From Anisus vortex (taxonomy: Eukaryota; Mollusca; Gastropoda; Planorbidae): a stretch of 64,000 bases of DNA. Shown here in pieces: positions 36,430 through 50,466 of this stretch (its first letter is position 1; every line of letters starts with the position of its first letter). The translations under genes and the position numbers were made by a program. A model generated the notes under the pieces. That model made no database searches. It was given only the letters and a program-made list of their open reading frames with translations, and had not been told where the DNA came from. Location: assembly GCA_949126835.1 (NCBI GenBank), contig CASBPS010000041.1, positions 17,501 to 81,500 of the forward strand. The letters run 5' to 3'.

Positions 36430-39400
36430 AAACCACAAATCTGCTTTTGTACGGCCAGTAGAGAAGCCAAAACCACAAATCTGCTGTATTACGGTAAAAA
36501 GAGAAGCCAAAACCACAAATCTACTATTCAAGTCGTTGTACGGCCAGAACAGAAGCAGCATTACCACAAATCTGCTAGTCAAGTCGTTGTACGGTTTGTG
36601 GAGAAGCCAAAACAGCAAATCTGCTTTTTAAGTCCTTGTACGGCCAGTAAAGAAGCCAAAACTAGAAATCTGCTATTCAAGTCGTTGTACGGATTGTGGA
36701 AAAGCTAAAACCACAAATCTGCTTTTGTACGGCCAGAAAAGGAGCCAAAACCAGAAATCTGCTTTTCAAGTCGTTGTACGGTTTCTGGAGAAGCCAAAAC
36801 CACAAATCTGCTTTTGTACGGCCAGTAGAGAAGCCAAAACCACAAATCTGCTGTATTACGGCGAAAAGAGAAGCCAAAACCACAAATCTTCTATTCAAGT
36901 CGTTGTACTGCCAGAACAGAAGCACCATTACCACAAATCTGCTAGTCAAGTCGTTGTACGGTTTGTGGAGAAGCCAAAACAACAAATCTGCTTTTTAAGT
37001 CCTTGTACGGCCAGAAAAGAAGCCGAAACTAGAAATCTGCTATTCATGTCGTTGTACGGTTTGTGGAGAGAGCCAAAACCATAAATCTGCTGTGTTACGG
37101 CCAAAAGAGAAGCTAAAACCACAAATCCTCTTTTCAAGTCGTTGTACGGCCAGAAAAGGAGCCAAAACAAGAAATCTGCTATTCAAGTCGTTGTACGGAC
37201 TGTGGAAACGCCAAAACCACAAATCTGCTTTTGTACGGCCAGTAGAGAAGCCAAAACCACAAATCTGCTGTTTTACGGCCAGAAAAGAAGCCAAAACAAG
37301 AAATCTGCTTTTCAAGTCGTTGTACGGTTTCTGGAGAAGCCAAAACCACAAATCTGCTTTTGTACGGCCAGTAGAGAAGCCAAAACCACAAATCTGCTGT
37401 ATTACGGCGAAAAGAGAAGCCAAAACCACAAATCTGCTATTCAAGTCGTTGTACGGCCAGAACAGAAGCAGCATTACCACAAATCTGCTAGTCAAGTCGT
37501 TGTACGGTTCGTGGAGAAGCCAAAACAGCAAATCTGCTTTTTAAGTCCTTGTACGGCCAGAAAAGGAGCCAAAACCAGAAATCTGCTTTTCAAGTCGTTG
37601 TACGGTTTCTGGAGAAGCCAAAACCACAAATCTGCTGTATTAAGGTGAAAAGAGAAGCCAAAACCACAAATCTGCTATTCAAGTCGTTGTAAGGCCAGAA
37701 CAGAAGCACCATTACCACAAATCTGCTAGTCAAGTCGTTGTACAATTTGTGGAGAAGCCAAAACAACAAATCTGCGTTTTAAGTCCTTGTACGGCCAGAA
37801 AAGAAGCCAAAACTAGAAATCTGCTATTCAAGTCGTTGTACGGATTGTGGAAAAGCCAAAACCACAAATCTGCTTTTGTACGGCCAGAAAAGGAGCCAAA
37901 ACCAGAAATCTGCTATTCAAGACGTTGTACGGATTGTGGAAAAGCCAAAACCACAAATCTGCTTTTGTACGGCCAGAAAAGGAGCCAAAACCAGAAATCT
38001 GCTTTTCAAGTCGTTGTACGGTTTCTGGAGAAGCCAAAACCACAAATCTGCTTTTGTACGGCCATTAGAGAAGCCAAAACCACAAATCTGCTGTATTTCG
38101 GCGAAAAGAGAAGCCAAAACCACAAATCTGCTATTCAAGTCGTTGTACGGCCAGAACAGAAGCAGCATTACCACAAATCTGCTATTCAAGTCGTTGTACG
38201 GATTGTGGAAAAGCTAAAACCACAAATCTGCTTTTGTACGGCCAGTAGAGAAGCCAAAACCACAAATCTGCTGTATTACGGAGAAAAGAGAAGCCAAAAC
38301 CACAAATCTGCTATTCAAGTCGTTGTACGGCCAGAATAGAAGCACCATTACCACAAATCTGCTAGTCAAGTCGTTGTACGGTTTGTGGAGAAGCCAAAAC
38401 TACAAATCTGCGTTTTAAGTCCTTGTACGGCCAGAAAAGAAGCCAAAACTAGAAATCTGCTATTGAAGTCGTTGTACGGATTGTGGAAAAACCAAAACCA
38501 CAAATCTGCTGTTTTACGGCCAGAAAAGAAGCCAAAACAAGAAATCTGCTATTCAAGACGTTGTACGGATTGTGGAAAAGCCAAAACCACAAATCTGCTT
38601 TTGTACGGCCAGAAAAGGAGCCAAAACTAGAAATCTGCTATTCAAGTCGTTGTACGGATTGTGGAAACGCCAATACCACAAATCTGCTTTTGTACGGCCA
38701 GTAGAGAAGCCAAAACCACAAATCTGCTGTATTACGGCGAAAAGAGAAGCCAAAACCACAAATCTGCTATTCAAGTCGTTGTACGGCCAGAACAGAAGCA
38801 GCATTACCACAAATCTGCTAGTCAAGTCGTTGTACGGTTCGTGGAGAAGCCAAAACAGCAAATCTGCTTTTTAAGTCCTTGTACGGCCAGTAAAGACGCC
38901 AAAACTAGAAATCTGCTATTCAAGTCGTTGTACGGTTTGTGGAGAGAGCCTAAACCATAAATCTGCTGTTTTACGGCCAAAAGAGAAGCCAAAACCATAA
39001 ATCTGCTGTGTTACGGCCAAAAGAGAAGCTAAAAAAACAAATCTTTTTTTCAAGTCGTTGTATGGCCAGAAAAGGAGCCAAAACAAGAAATCTGCTATTC
39101 AAGTCGTTGTACGGACTGTGGAAAAGCCAAGACCACAAATCTGCTTTTGTACGGCCAGAAAAGGAGCCAAAACCAGAAATCTGCTTTTCAAGTCGTTGTA
39201 CGGTTTCTGGAAAAGCCAAAACCACAAATCTGCTGTTTTACGGCCAGAAAAGAAGCCAAAACAAGAAATCTGCTATTCAAGTCGTTGTACGGATTGTGGA
39301 AAATCTAAAACCACAAATCTGCTTTTGTACGGCCAGAAAAGGAGCCAAAACCACAAATCTGCTATTCAACTCGTTGTACGGCCAGAACAGAAGCACCATT

Positions 39401-40902
39401 ACCACAAATCTGCTAGTCAAGTCGTTGTACGGTTTGTGGAGAAGCCAACACAACAAATCTGCTTTTTAAGTCCTTGTACGGCCAGAAAAGAAGCCAAAAC
39501 TAAAATCTGCTATTCAAGTCGTTGTACGGTTTGTGGAGAGAGCCAAAACCATAAATCTGCTGCTTTACGGCCAGAAAAAAAGCCAAAACAAGAAATCTGA
39601 TATTCAAGTCGTTGTACGGATTGTGGAAAAGCTAAAACCACTAATCTGCTTTTGTACGGCCAGAAAAGGAGCCAAAACAAGAAATCTGCTTTTCAAGTCG
39701 TTGTACGGTTTCTGGAGAAGCCAAAACCACAAATCTGCGTTTTAAGTCCTTGTACGGCCAGAAAAGAAGCCAAAACTAGAAATCTGCTATTCAAGTCGTT
39801 GTACGGATTGTGGAAAAACCAAAACCACAAATCTGCATTTGTACGGCCAGAAAAGGAGCCAAAACCAGAAATCTGCTTTTCAAGTCGTTGTACAGTTTCT
39901 GGAGAAGCCAAAACCACAAATCTGCTGTTTCACGGCCAGAAAAGAAGCCAATACAAGAAATCTGCTATTCAAGACGTTGTACGGATTGTTGAAAAGCCAA
40001 AACCACAAATCTGCTTTTGTACGGCCAGAAAAGGAGCCAAAACCAGAAATCTGCTTTTCAAGTCGTTGTACAGTTTCTGGAGAAGCCAAAACCACAAATC
40101 TGCTTTTGTACGGCCAGTAGAGAAGCCAAAACCACAAATCTGCTGTATTACGGCGAAAAGAGAAGCCAAAACCACAAATCTGCTATTCAAGTCGTTGTAC
40201 GGCCAGAACAGAAGCACCATTACCACAAATCTGCTAGTCAAGTCGTTGTACGGTTTGTGGAGAAGCCAAAACAACAAATCTGCGTTTTAAGTCCATGTAC
40301 GGCCAGAAAAGAAGCCAAAACTAGAAATCTGCTATTCAAGTCGTTGTACGGATTGTGGAAAAGCCAAAACCACAAATCTGCTTTTGTACGGCCAGAAAAG
40401 GAGCCAAAACCAGAAATCTGCTTTTCAAGTCGTTGTACGGTTTCTGGAGAAGCCAAAACCACAAATCTGCTTTTGTACGGCCATTAGAGAAGCCAAAACC
40501 ACAAATCTGCTGTATTACGGCGAAAAGAGAAGCCAAAACCACAAATCTGCGTTTTAAGTCCATGTACGGCCAGAAAAGAAGCCAAAACTAGAAATCTGCT
40601 ATTCAAGTCGTTGTACGGATTGTGGAAAAGCTAAAACCACAAATCTGCTTTTGTACGGCCAGAAAAGGAGCGAAAACCTGAAATCTGCTTTTCAAGTCGT
40701 TGTACGGTTTCTGGAGAAGCAAAAACCACAAATCTGCTTTTGTACGGCCATTAGAGAAGCCAAAACCACAAATCTGCTGTATTACGGCGAAAAGAGGAGC
40801 CAAAACCACAAATCTGCTATTCAAGTCGTTGTACGGCCAGAACAGAAGCAGCATTACCACAAATCTGCTATTCAAGTCGTTGTACGGATTGTGGAAAAGC
40901 TA
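36430..40902. repeat. 4473-bp unit, copy 1
   Basis: Landmarks recur at exactly 4473: 36946 to 41419, 38385 to 42858, 39031 to 43504 (poly(A), 7 A) and 40603 to 45076. Both copies share private changes such as caactcgttg (39367 and 43840), gccaacacaac (39445 and 43918) and ccactaatctg (39640 and 44113). The two copies must therefore have separated very recently. Confidence 0.87.
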
Positions 40903-43900
40903 AAACCACAAATCTGCTTTTGTACGGCCAGTAGAGAAGCCAAAACCACAAATCTGCTGTATTACGGTAAAAAGAGAAGCCAAAACCACAAATCTACTAT
41001 TCAAGTCGTTGTACGGCCAGAACAGAAGCAGCATTACCACAAATCTGCTAGTCAAGTCGTTGTACGGTTTGTGGAGAAGCCAAAACAGCAAATCTGCTTT
41101 TTAAGTCCTTGTACGGCCAGTAAAGAAGCCAAAACTAGAAATCTGCTATTCAAGTCGTTGTACGGATTGTGGAAAAGCTAAAACCACAAATCTGCTTTTG
41201 TACGGCCAGAAAAGGAGCCAAAACCAGAAATCTGCTTTTCAAGTCGTTGTACGGTTTCTGGAGAAGCCAAAACCACAAATCTGCTTTTGTACGGCCAGTA
41301 GAGAAGCCAAAACCACAAATCTGCTGTATTACGGCGAAAAGAGAAGCCAAAACCACAAATCTTCTATTCAAGTCGTTGTACTGCCAGAACAGAAGCACCA
41401 TTACCACAAATCTGCTAGTCAAGTCGTTGTACGGTTTGTGGAGAAGCCAAAACAACAAATCTGCTTTTTAAGTCCTTGTACGGCCAGAAAAGAAGCCGAA
41501 ACTAGAAATCTGCTATTCATGTCGTTGTACGGTTTGTGGAGAGAGCCAAAACCATAAATCTGCTGTGTTACGGCCAAAAGAGAAGCTAAAACCACAAATC
41601 CTCTTTTCAAGTCGTTGTACGGCCAGAAAAGGAGCCAAAACAAGAAATCTGCTATTCAAGTCGTTGTACGGACTGTGGAAACGCCAAAACCACAAATCTG
41701 CTTTTGTACGGCCAGTAGAGAAGCCAAAACCACAAATCTGCTGTTTTACGGCCAGAAAAGAAGCCAAAACAAGAAATCTGCTTTTCAAGTCGTTGTACGG
41801 TTTCTGGAGAAGCCAAAACCACAAATCTGCTTTTGTACGGCCAGTAGAGAAGCCAAAACCACAAATCTGCTGTATTACGGCGAAAAGAGAAGCCAAAACC
41901 ACAAATCTGCTATTCAAGTCGTTGTACGGCCAGAACAGAAGCAGCATTACCACAAATCTGCTAGTCAAGTCGTTGTACGGTTCGTGGAGAAGCCAAAACA
42001 GCAAATCTGCTTTTTAAGTCCTTGTACGGCCAGAAAAGGAGCCAAAACCAGAAATCTGCTTTTCAAGTCGTTGTACGGTTTCTGGAGAAGCCAAAACCAC
42101 AAATCTGCTGTATTAAGGTGAAAAGAGAAGCCAAAACCACAAATCTGCTATTCAAGTCGTTGTAAGGCCAGAACAGAAGCACCATTACCACAAATCTGCT
42201 AGTCAAGTCGTTGTACAATTTGTGGAGAAGCCAAAACAACAAATCTGCGTTTTAAGTCCTTGTACGGCCAGAAAAGAAGCCAAAACTAGAAATCTGCTAT
42301 TCAAGTCGTTGTACGGATTGTGGAAAAGCCAAAACCACAAATCTGCTTTTGTACGGCCAGAAAAGGAGCCAAAACCAGAAATCTGCTATTCAAGACGTTG
42401 TACGGATTGTGGAAAAGCCAAAACCACAAATCTGCTTTTGTACGGCCAGAAAAGGAGCCAAAACCAGAAATCTGCTTTTCAAGTCGTTGTACGGTTTCTG
42501 GAGAAGCCAAAACCACAAATCTGCTTTTGTACGGCCATTAGAGAAGCCAAAACCACAAATCTGCTGTATTTCGGCGAAAAGAGAAGCCAAAACCACAAAT
42601 CTGCTATTCAAGTCGTTGTACGGCCAGAACAGAAGCAGCATTACCACAAATCTGCTATTCAAGTCGTTGTACGGATTGTGGAAAAGCTAAAACCACAAAT
42701 CTGCTTTTGTACGGCCAGTAGAGAAGCCAAAACCACAAATCTGCTGTATTACGGAGAAAAGAGAAGCCAAAACCACAAATCTGCTATTCAAGTCGTTGTA
42801 CGGCCAGAATAGAAGCACCATTACCACAAATCTGCTAGTCAAGTCGTTGTACGGTTTGTGGAGAAGCCAAAACTACAAATCTGCGTTTTAAGTCCTTGTA
42901 CGGCCAGAAAAGAAGCCAAAACTAGAAATCTGCTATTGAAGTCGTTGTACGGATTGTGGAAAAACCAAAACCACAAATCTGCTGTTTTACGGCCAGAAAA
43001 GAAGCCAAAACAAGAAATCTGCTATTCAAGACGTTGTACGGATTGTGGAAAAGCCAAAACCACAAATCTGCTTTTGTACGGCCAGAAAAGGAGCCAAAAC
43101 TAGAAATCTGCTATTCAAGTCGTTGTACGGATTGTGGAAACGCCAATACCACAAATCTGCTTTTGTACGGCCAGTAGAGAAGCCAAAACCACAAATCTGC
43201 TGTATTACGGCGAAAAGAGAAGCCAAAACCACAAATCTGCTATTCAAGTCGTTGTACGGCCAGAACAGAAGCAGCATTACCACAAATCTGCTAGTCAAGT
43301 CGTTGTACGGTTCGTGGAGAAGCCAAAACAGCAAATCTGCTTTTTAAGTCCTTGTACGGCCAGTAAAGACGCCAAAACTAGAAATCTGCTATTCAAGTCG
43401 TTGTACGGTTTGTGGAGAGAGCCTAAACCATAAATCTGCTGTTTTACGGCCAAAAGAGAAGCCAAAACCATAAATCTGCTGTGTTACGGCCAAAAGAGAA
43501 GCTAAAAAAACAAATCTTTTTTTCAAGTCGTTGTATGGCCAGAAAAGGAGCCAAAACAAGAAATCTGCTATTCAAGTCGTTGTACGGACTGTGGAAAAGC
43601 CAAGACCACAAATCTGCTTTTGTACGGCCAGAAAAGGAGCCAAAACCAGAAATCTGCTTTTCAAGTCGTTGTACGGTTTCTGGAAAAGCCAAAACCACAA
43701 ATCTGCTGTTTTACGGCCAGAAAAGAAGCCAAAACAAGAAATCTGCTATTCAAGTCGTTGTACGGATTGTGGAAAATCTAAAACCACAAATCTGCTTTTG
43801 TACGGCCAGAAAAGGAGCCAAAACCACAAATCTGCTATTCAACTCGTTGTACGGCCAGAACAGAAGCACCATTACCACAAATCTGCTAGTCAAGTCGTTG

Positions 43901-45375
43901 TACGGTTTGTGGAGAAGCCAACACAACAAATCTGCTTTTTAAGTCCTTGTACGGCCAGAAAAGAAGCCAAAACTAAAATCTGCTATTCAAGTCGTTGTAC
44001 GGTTTGTGGAGAGAGCCAAAACCATAAATCTGCTGCTTTACGGCCAGAAAAAAAGCCAAAACAAGAAATCTGATATTCAAGTCGTTGTACGGATTGTGGA
44101 AAAGCTAAAACCACTAATCTGCTTTTGTACGGCCAGAAAAGGAGCCAAAACAAGAAATCTGCTTTTCAAGTCGTTGTACGGTTTCTGGAGAAGCCAAAAC
44201 CACAAATCTGCGTTTTAAGTCCTTGTACGGCCAGAAAAGAAGCCAAAACTAGAAATCTGCTATTCAAGTCGTTGTACGGATTGTGGAAAAACCAAAACCA
44301 CAAATCTGCATTTGTACGGCCAGAAAAGGAGCCAAAACCAGAAATCTGCTTTTCAAGTCGTTGTACAGTTTCTGGAGAAGCCAAAACCACAAATCTGCTG
44401 TTTCACGGCCAGAAAAGAAGCCAATACAAGAAATCTGCTATTCAAGACGTTGTACGGATTGTTGAAAAGCCAAAACCACAAATCTGCTTTTGTACGGCCA
44501 GAAAAGGAGCCAAAACCAGAAATCTGCTTTTCAAGTCGTTGTACAGTTTCTGGAGAAGCCAAAACCACAAATCTGCTTTTGTACGGCCAGTAGAGAAGCC
44601 AAAACCACAAATCTGCTGTATTACGGCGAAAAGAGAAGCCAAAACCACAAATCTGCTATTCAAGTCGTTGTACGGCCAGAACAGAAGCACCATTACCACA
44701 AATCTGCTAGTCAAGTCGTTGTACGGTTTGTGGAGAAGCCAAAACAACAAATCTGCGTTTTAAGTCCATGTACGGCCAGAAAAGAAGCCAAAACTAGAAA
44801 TCTGCTATTCAAGTCGTTGTACGGATTGTGGAAAAGCCAAAACCACAAATCTGCTTTTGTACGGCCAGAAAAGGAGCCAAAACCAGAAATCTGCTTTTCA
44901 AGTCGTTGTACGGTTTCTGGAGAAGCCAAAACCACAAATCTGCTTTTGTACGGCCATTAGAGAAGCCAAAACCACAAATCTGCTGTATTACGGCGAAAAG
45001 AGAAGCCAAAACCACAAATCTGCGTTTTAAGTCCATGTACGGCCAGAAAAGAAGCCAAAACTAGAAATCTGCTATTCAAGTCGTTGTACGGATTGTGGAA
45101 AAGCTAAAACCACAAATCTGCTTTTGTACGGCCAGAAAAGGAGCGAAAACCTGAAATCTGCTTTTCAAGTCGTTGTACGGTTTCTGGAGAAGCAAAAACC
45201 ACAAATCTGCTTTTGTACGGCCATTAGAGAAGCCAAAACCACAAATCTGCTGTATTACGGCGAAAAGAGGAGCCAAAACCACAAATCTGCTATTCAAGTC
45301 GTTGTACGGCCAGAACAGAAGCAGCATTACCACAAATCTGCTATTCAAGTCGTTGTACGGATTGTGGAAAAGCTA
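40903..45375. repeat. 4473-bp unit, copy 2
   Basis: This is the second copy. It begins in a monomer pair where a ggattgtggaaaagc tail is followed, after one short monomer, by tattacggtaaaaag, a combination created by the exchange. It ends where tattacggagaaaag returns (45430 region), after which sequence follows 35.97-36.6 kb at offset 9403. Confidence 0.87.
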
Positions 45376-46614
45376 AAACCACAAATCTGCTTTTGTACGG
45401 CCAGTAGAGAAGCCAAAACCACAAATCTGCTGTATTACGGAGAAAAGAGAAGCCAAAACCACAAATCTGCTATTCAAGTCGTTGTACGGCCAGAACAGAA
45501 GCAGCATTACCACAAATCTGCTAGTCAAGTCGTTGTACGGTTTGTGGAGAAGCCAAAACAGCAAATCTGCTTTTTAAGTCCTTGTACGGCCAGAAAAGAA
45601 GCCAAAACTAGAAATCTGCTATTGAAGTCGTTGTACGGATTGTGGAAAAACCAAAACCACAAATCTGCTGTTTTACGGCCAGAAAAGAAGCCAAAACAAG
45701 AAATCTGCTATTCAAGACGTTGTACGGATTGTGCAAAAGCCAAAACCACAAATCTGCTTTTTGTACGGCCAGAAAAGTGGCCAAAACTAGAAATCTGCTT
45801 TTTAAGTCGTTGTACGGTTTCTGGAGAAGCCAAAACCACAAATCTGCTTTTGTACGGCCAGTAGAGAAGCCAAAACCACAAATCTGCTGTATTACGGTAA
45901 AAAGAGAAGCCAAAACCACAAATCTGCTATTCAAGTCGTTGTACGGCCAGAACAGAAGCAGCATTACCACAAATCTGCTAGTCAAGTCGTTGTACGGTTT
46001 GTGGAGAAGCCAAAACAGCAAATCTGCTTTTTAAGTCCTTGTACGGCCAGTAAAGAAGCCAAAACTAGAAATCTGCTATTCAAGTCGTTGTACGGTTTGT
46101 GGAGAGAGCCTAAACCATAAATCTGCTGTTTTACGGCCAAAAGAGAAGCCAAAAACATAAATCTGCTGTGTTACGGCCAAAAGAGAAGCTAAAAAAACAA
46201 ATCTTTTTTTCAAGTCGTTGTATGGCCAGAAAAGGAGCCAAAACAAGAAATCTGCTATTCAAGTCGTTGTACGGACTGTGGAAAAGCCAAGACCACAAAT
46301 CTGCTTTTGTACGGCCAGAAAAGGAGCCAAAACCAGAAATCTGCTTTTCAAGTCGTTGTACGGTTTCTGGAGAAGCCAAAACCACAAATCTGCTGTTTTA
46401 CGGCCAGAAAAGAAGCCAAAACAAGAAATCTGCTATTCAAGTCGTTGTACGGATTGTGGAAAATCTAAAACCACAAATCTGCTTTTGTACGGCCAGAAAA
46501 GGAGCCAAAACCACAAATCTGCTATTCAAGTCGTTGTACGGCCAGAACAGAAGCACCATTACCACAAATCTGCTAGTCAAGTCGTTGTACGGTTTGTGGA
46601 GAAGCCAAAACAAC
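45376..46614. repeat. Mosaic segment after the 4473-bp pair
   Basis: 45.38-46.06 kb equals 35.97-36.66 kb (offset 9403). 46.13-46.6 kb equals 43.44-43.9 kb (offset 2687) and includes the poly(A) monomer at 46191 (7 A). A private ccaaaaacataaatc lies near 46153. No gene was seen. Confidence 0.8.
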
Positions 46615-46654
46615 AAATCTGCTTTTTTACGGCCAGAAAAGAAGCCAAAACAAG
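46615..46654. repeat. Fused 40-bp monomer (position 9 head, position 1 tail)
   Basis: Core starts at 46615 and 46655 enclose a monomer reading gcttttttacggccag. The left T-run fits position 9 (tttttaagtcc) and the right part fits position 1 (tttacggccag, then ccaaaacaag). The junction removed the rest of positions 9 and 10 plus the head of position 1. I saw no second copy. Confidence 0.7.
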
Positions 46655-48869
46655 AAATCTGCTATTCAAGTCGTTGTACGGATTGTGGAAAAGCTAAAAC
46701 CAAAAATCTGCTTTTGTACGGCCAAAAAAGGAGCCAAAACCAGAAATCTGCTTTTCAAGTCGTTGTACGGTTTCTGGAGAAGCCAAAACCACAAATCTGC
46801 TTTGTACGGCCAGTAGAGAAGCCAAAACCACAAATCTGCTGTATTACGGCGAAAAGAGAAGCCAAAACCACAAATCTGCTATTCAAGTCGTTGTACGGCC
46901 AGAACAGAAGCACCATTACCACAAATCTGCTAGTCAAGTCGTTGTACGGTTTGTGGAGAAGCCAAAACAACAAATCTGCTGCTTTACGGCCAGAAAAGAA
47001 GCCAAAACAAGAAATCTGCTATTCAAGTCGTTGTATGGATTGTGGAAAAGCTAAAACCACAAATCTGCTTTTGTACGGCCAGAAAAGGAGCCAAAACCAG
47101 AAATCTGCTTTTCAAGTCGTTGTACGGTTTCTGGAGAAGCCAAAACCACAAATCTGCTTTTGTACGTCCAGTAGAGAAGCCAAAACCACAAATCTGCTGT
47201 ATTACGGAGAAAAGAGAAGCCAAAAACACAAATCTGCTATTCAAGTCGTTGTACGGCCAGAACAGAAGCACCATTACCACAAATCTGCTAGTCAAGTCGT
47301 TGTACAATTTGTGGAGAAGCCAAAACAACAAATCTGCGTTTTAAGTCTTTGTACGGCCAGAAAAGAAGCCAAAACTAGAAATCTGCTATTCAAGTCGTTG
47401 TACGGATTGTGGAAAAGCCAAAACCACAAATCTGCTTTTGTACATCTAGAAAAGGAGCCAAAACCAGAAATCTGCTATTCAAGTCGTTGTACGGATTGTG
47501 GAAAAGCTAAAACCACAAATCTGCTTTTGTACGGCCAGTAGAGAAGCCAAAACCACAAATCTGCTGTATTACGGAGAAAAGAGAAGCCAAAACCACAAAT
47601 CTGCTATTCAAGTCGTTGTACGGCCAGAATAGAAGCACCATTACCACAAATCTGCTAGTCAAGTCGTTGTACGGTTTGTGGAGAAGCCAAAACTACAAAT
47701 CTGCGTTTTAAGTCCTTGTACGGCCAGAAAAGAAGCCAAAACTAGAAATCTGCTATTGAAGTCGTTGTACGGATTGTGGAAAAACCAAAACCACAAATCT
47801 GCTGTTTTACGGCCAGAAAAGAAGCCAAAACAAGAAATCTGCTATTCAAGACGTTGTACGGATTGTGGAAAAGCCAAAACCACAAATCTGCTTTTGTACG
47901 GCCAGAAAAGGAGCCAAAACTAGAAATCTGCTATTCAAGTCGTTGTACGGATTGTGGAAATGCCAATACCACAAATCTGCTTTTGTACGGCCAGTAGAGA
48001 AGCCAAAACCACAAATCTGCTGTTTTACGGCCAGAAAAGAAGCCAAAACAAGAAATCTGCTTTTCAAGTCGTTGTACGGTTTCTGGAGAAGCCAAAACCA
48101 CAAATCTGCTTTTGTACGGCCAGTAGAGAAGCCAAAACCACAAATCTGCTGTATTACGGCGAAAAGAGAAGCCAAAACCACAAATCTGCTATTCAAGTCG
48201 TTGTACGGCCAGAACAGAAGCAGCATTACCACAAATCTGCTAGTCAAGTCGTTGTACGGTTAGTGGAGAAGCCAAAACAGCAAATCTGCTTTTTAAGTCC
48301 TTGTACGGCCAGTAAAGAAGCCAAAACTAGAAATCTGCTATTCAAGTCGTTGTACGGTTTGTGGAGAGAGCCTAAACCATAAATCTGCTGTTTTACGGCC
48401 AAAAGAGAAGCCAAAACCATAAATCTGCTGTGTTACGGCCAAAAGAGAAGCTAAAACAAGAAATCTGCTATTCAAGACGTTGTACGGATTGTGGAAAAGC
48501 CAAAACCACAAATCTGCTTTTGTACGGCCAGAAAAGGAGCCAAAACTAGAAATCTGCTATTCAAGTCGTTGTACGGATTTTGGAAACGCCAATACCACAA
48601 ATCTGCTTTTGTACGGCCAGTAGAGAAGCCAAAACCACAAATCTGCTGTTTTACGGCCAGAAAAGAAGCCAAAACAAGAAATCTGCTTTTCAAGTCGTTG
48701 TACGGTTTCTGGAGAAGCCAAAACCACAAATCTGCTTTTGTACGGCCAGTAGAGAAGCCAAAACCACAAATCTGCTGTATTACGGCGAAAAGAGAAGCCA
48801 AAACCACAAATCTGCTATTCAAGTCTTTGTACGGCCAGAACAGAAGCAGCATTACCACAAATCTGCTAG
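46655..48869. repeat. Paralogue of 30.8-33.3 kb
   Basis: 46755-46973 matches 30780-30998 (offset 15975). From 47023 the offset is 15617 (to 31406), up to the poly(A) monomer at 49079, where it becomes 15616 because that run has 8 A instead of 9. The 626-bp pair and its junction (about 48456) are included. Differences are scattered point changes such as tgtatggattg (47034), tacatctag (47442) and ggttagtgg (48259). Confidence 0.83.
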
Positions 48870-50466
48870 TCAAGTCGTTGTACGGTTCGTGGAGAAGCCA
48901 AAACAGCAAATCTGCTTTTTAAGTCCTTGTACGGCCAGTAAAGAAGCCAAAACTAGAAATCTGCTATTCAAGTCGTTGTACGGTTTGTGGAGAGAGCCAA
49001 AACCATAAATCTGCTGTTTTACGGCCAAAAGAGAAGCCAAAACCATAAATCTGCTGTGTTACGGCCAAAAGAGAAGCTAAAAAAAACAAATCTTTTTTTC
49101 AAGTCGTTGTATGGCCAGAAAAGGAGCCAAAACAAGAAATCTACTATTCAAGTCGTTGTACGGACTGTGGAAAAGCCAAAACCACAAATCTGCTTTTGTA
49201 CGGCCAGAAAAGGAGCCAAAACCAGAAATCTGCTTTTCAAGTCGTTGTACGGTTTCTGGAGAAGCCAAAACCACAAATCTGCTGTTTTACGGCCAGAAAA
49301 GAAGCCAAAACAAGAAATCTGCTATTCAAGTCGTTGTACGGATTGTGGAAAATCTAAAACCACAAATCTGCTTTTGTACGGCCAGAAAAGGAGCCAAAAC
49401 CACAAATCTGCTATTCAAGTCGTTGTACGGCCAGAACAGAAGCACCATTACCACAAATCTGCTAGTCAAGTCGTTGTACGGTTTGTGGAGAAGCCAAAAC
49501 AACAAATCTGCTTTTTAAGTCCTTGTACGGCCAGAAAAGAAGCCAAAACTAAAATCTGCTATTCAAGTCGTTGTACGGTTTGTGGAGAGAGCCAAAACCA
49601 TAAATCTGCTGTTTTACGGCCAGAAAAGAAGCCAAAACAAGAAATCTGCTATTCAAGTCGTTGTACGGATTGTGGAAAAGCTAAAACCAAAAATCTGCTT
49701 TTGTAGGGCCAGAAAAGGAGCCAAAACCAGAAATCTGCTTTTCAAGTCGTTGTACGGTTTCTGGAGAAGCCAAAACCACAAATCTGCTTTTGTACGGCCA
49801 GTAGAGAAGCCAAAACCACAAATCTGCTGTATTACGGCGAAAAGAGAAGCCAAAACTACAAATCTGCTATTCAAGTCGTTGTACGGCCAGAACAGAAGCA
49901 CCATTACCACAAATCTGCTAGTCAAGTCGTTGTACGGTTTGTGGAGAAGCCAAAACAACAAATCTGCTTTTTAAGTCCTTGTACGGCCAGAAAAGAAGCC
50001 AAAACTAGAAATCTGCTATTAAAGTCGTTGTACGGATTGTGGAAAAACCAAAACCACAAATCTGCATTTGTACGGCCAGAAAAGGAGCCAAAACCAGAAA
50101 TCTGCTTTTCAAGTCGTTGTACAGTTTCTGGAGAAGCCAAAACCACAAATCTGCTGTTTCACGGCCAGAAAAGAAGCCAATACAAGAAATCTGCTATTCA
50201 AGACGTTGTACGGATTGTTGAAAAGCCAAAACCACAAATCTGCTTTTGTACGGCCAGAAAAGAAGCCAAAACAAGAAATCTGCTTTTCAAGTCGTTGTAC
50301 AGTTTCTGGAGAAGCCAAAACCACAAATCTGCTTTTGTACGGCCAGTAGAGAAGCCAAAACCACAAATCTGCTGTATTACGGCGAAAAGAGAAGCCAAAA
50401 CCACAAATCTGCTATTCAAGTCGTTGTACGGCCAGAACAGAAGCACCATTACCACAAATCTGCTAG
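48870..50466. repeat. 1597-bp unit, copy 1
   Basis: Landmarks 48987, 49077, 49653 and 49922 recur 1597 bases on. Translated frames of the two copies are identical over most of the length. It carries the poly(A) monomer at 49079 (8 A) and a gtagggcc change near 49714 that is also in copies 2 and 3. Confidence 0.86.

Noticed and set aside
46168..47541. 457-codon open frame on the + strand
   Set aside because: Same reason. It is long only because the 46.6-kb hybrid monomer and the missing positions 9/10 happen to remove stops; the homologous 28-31 kb copies give shorter frames.
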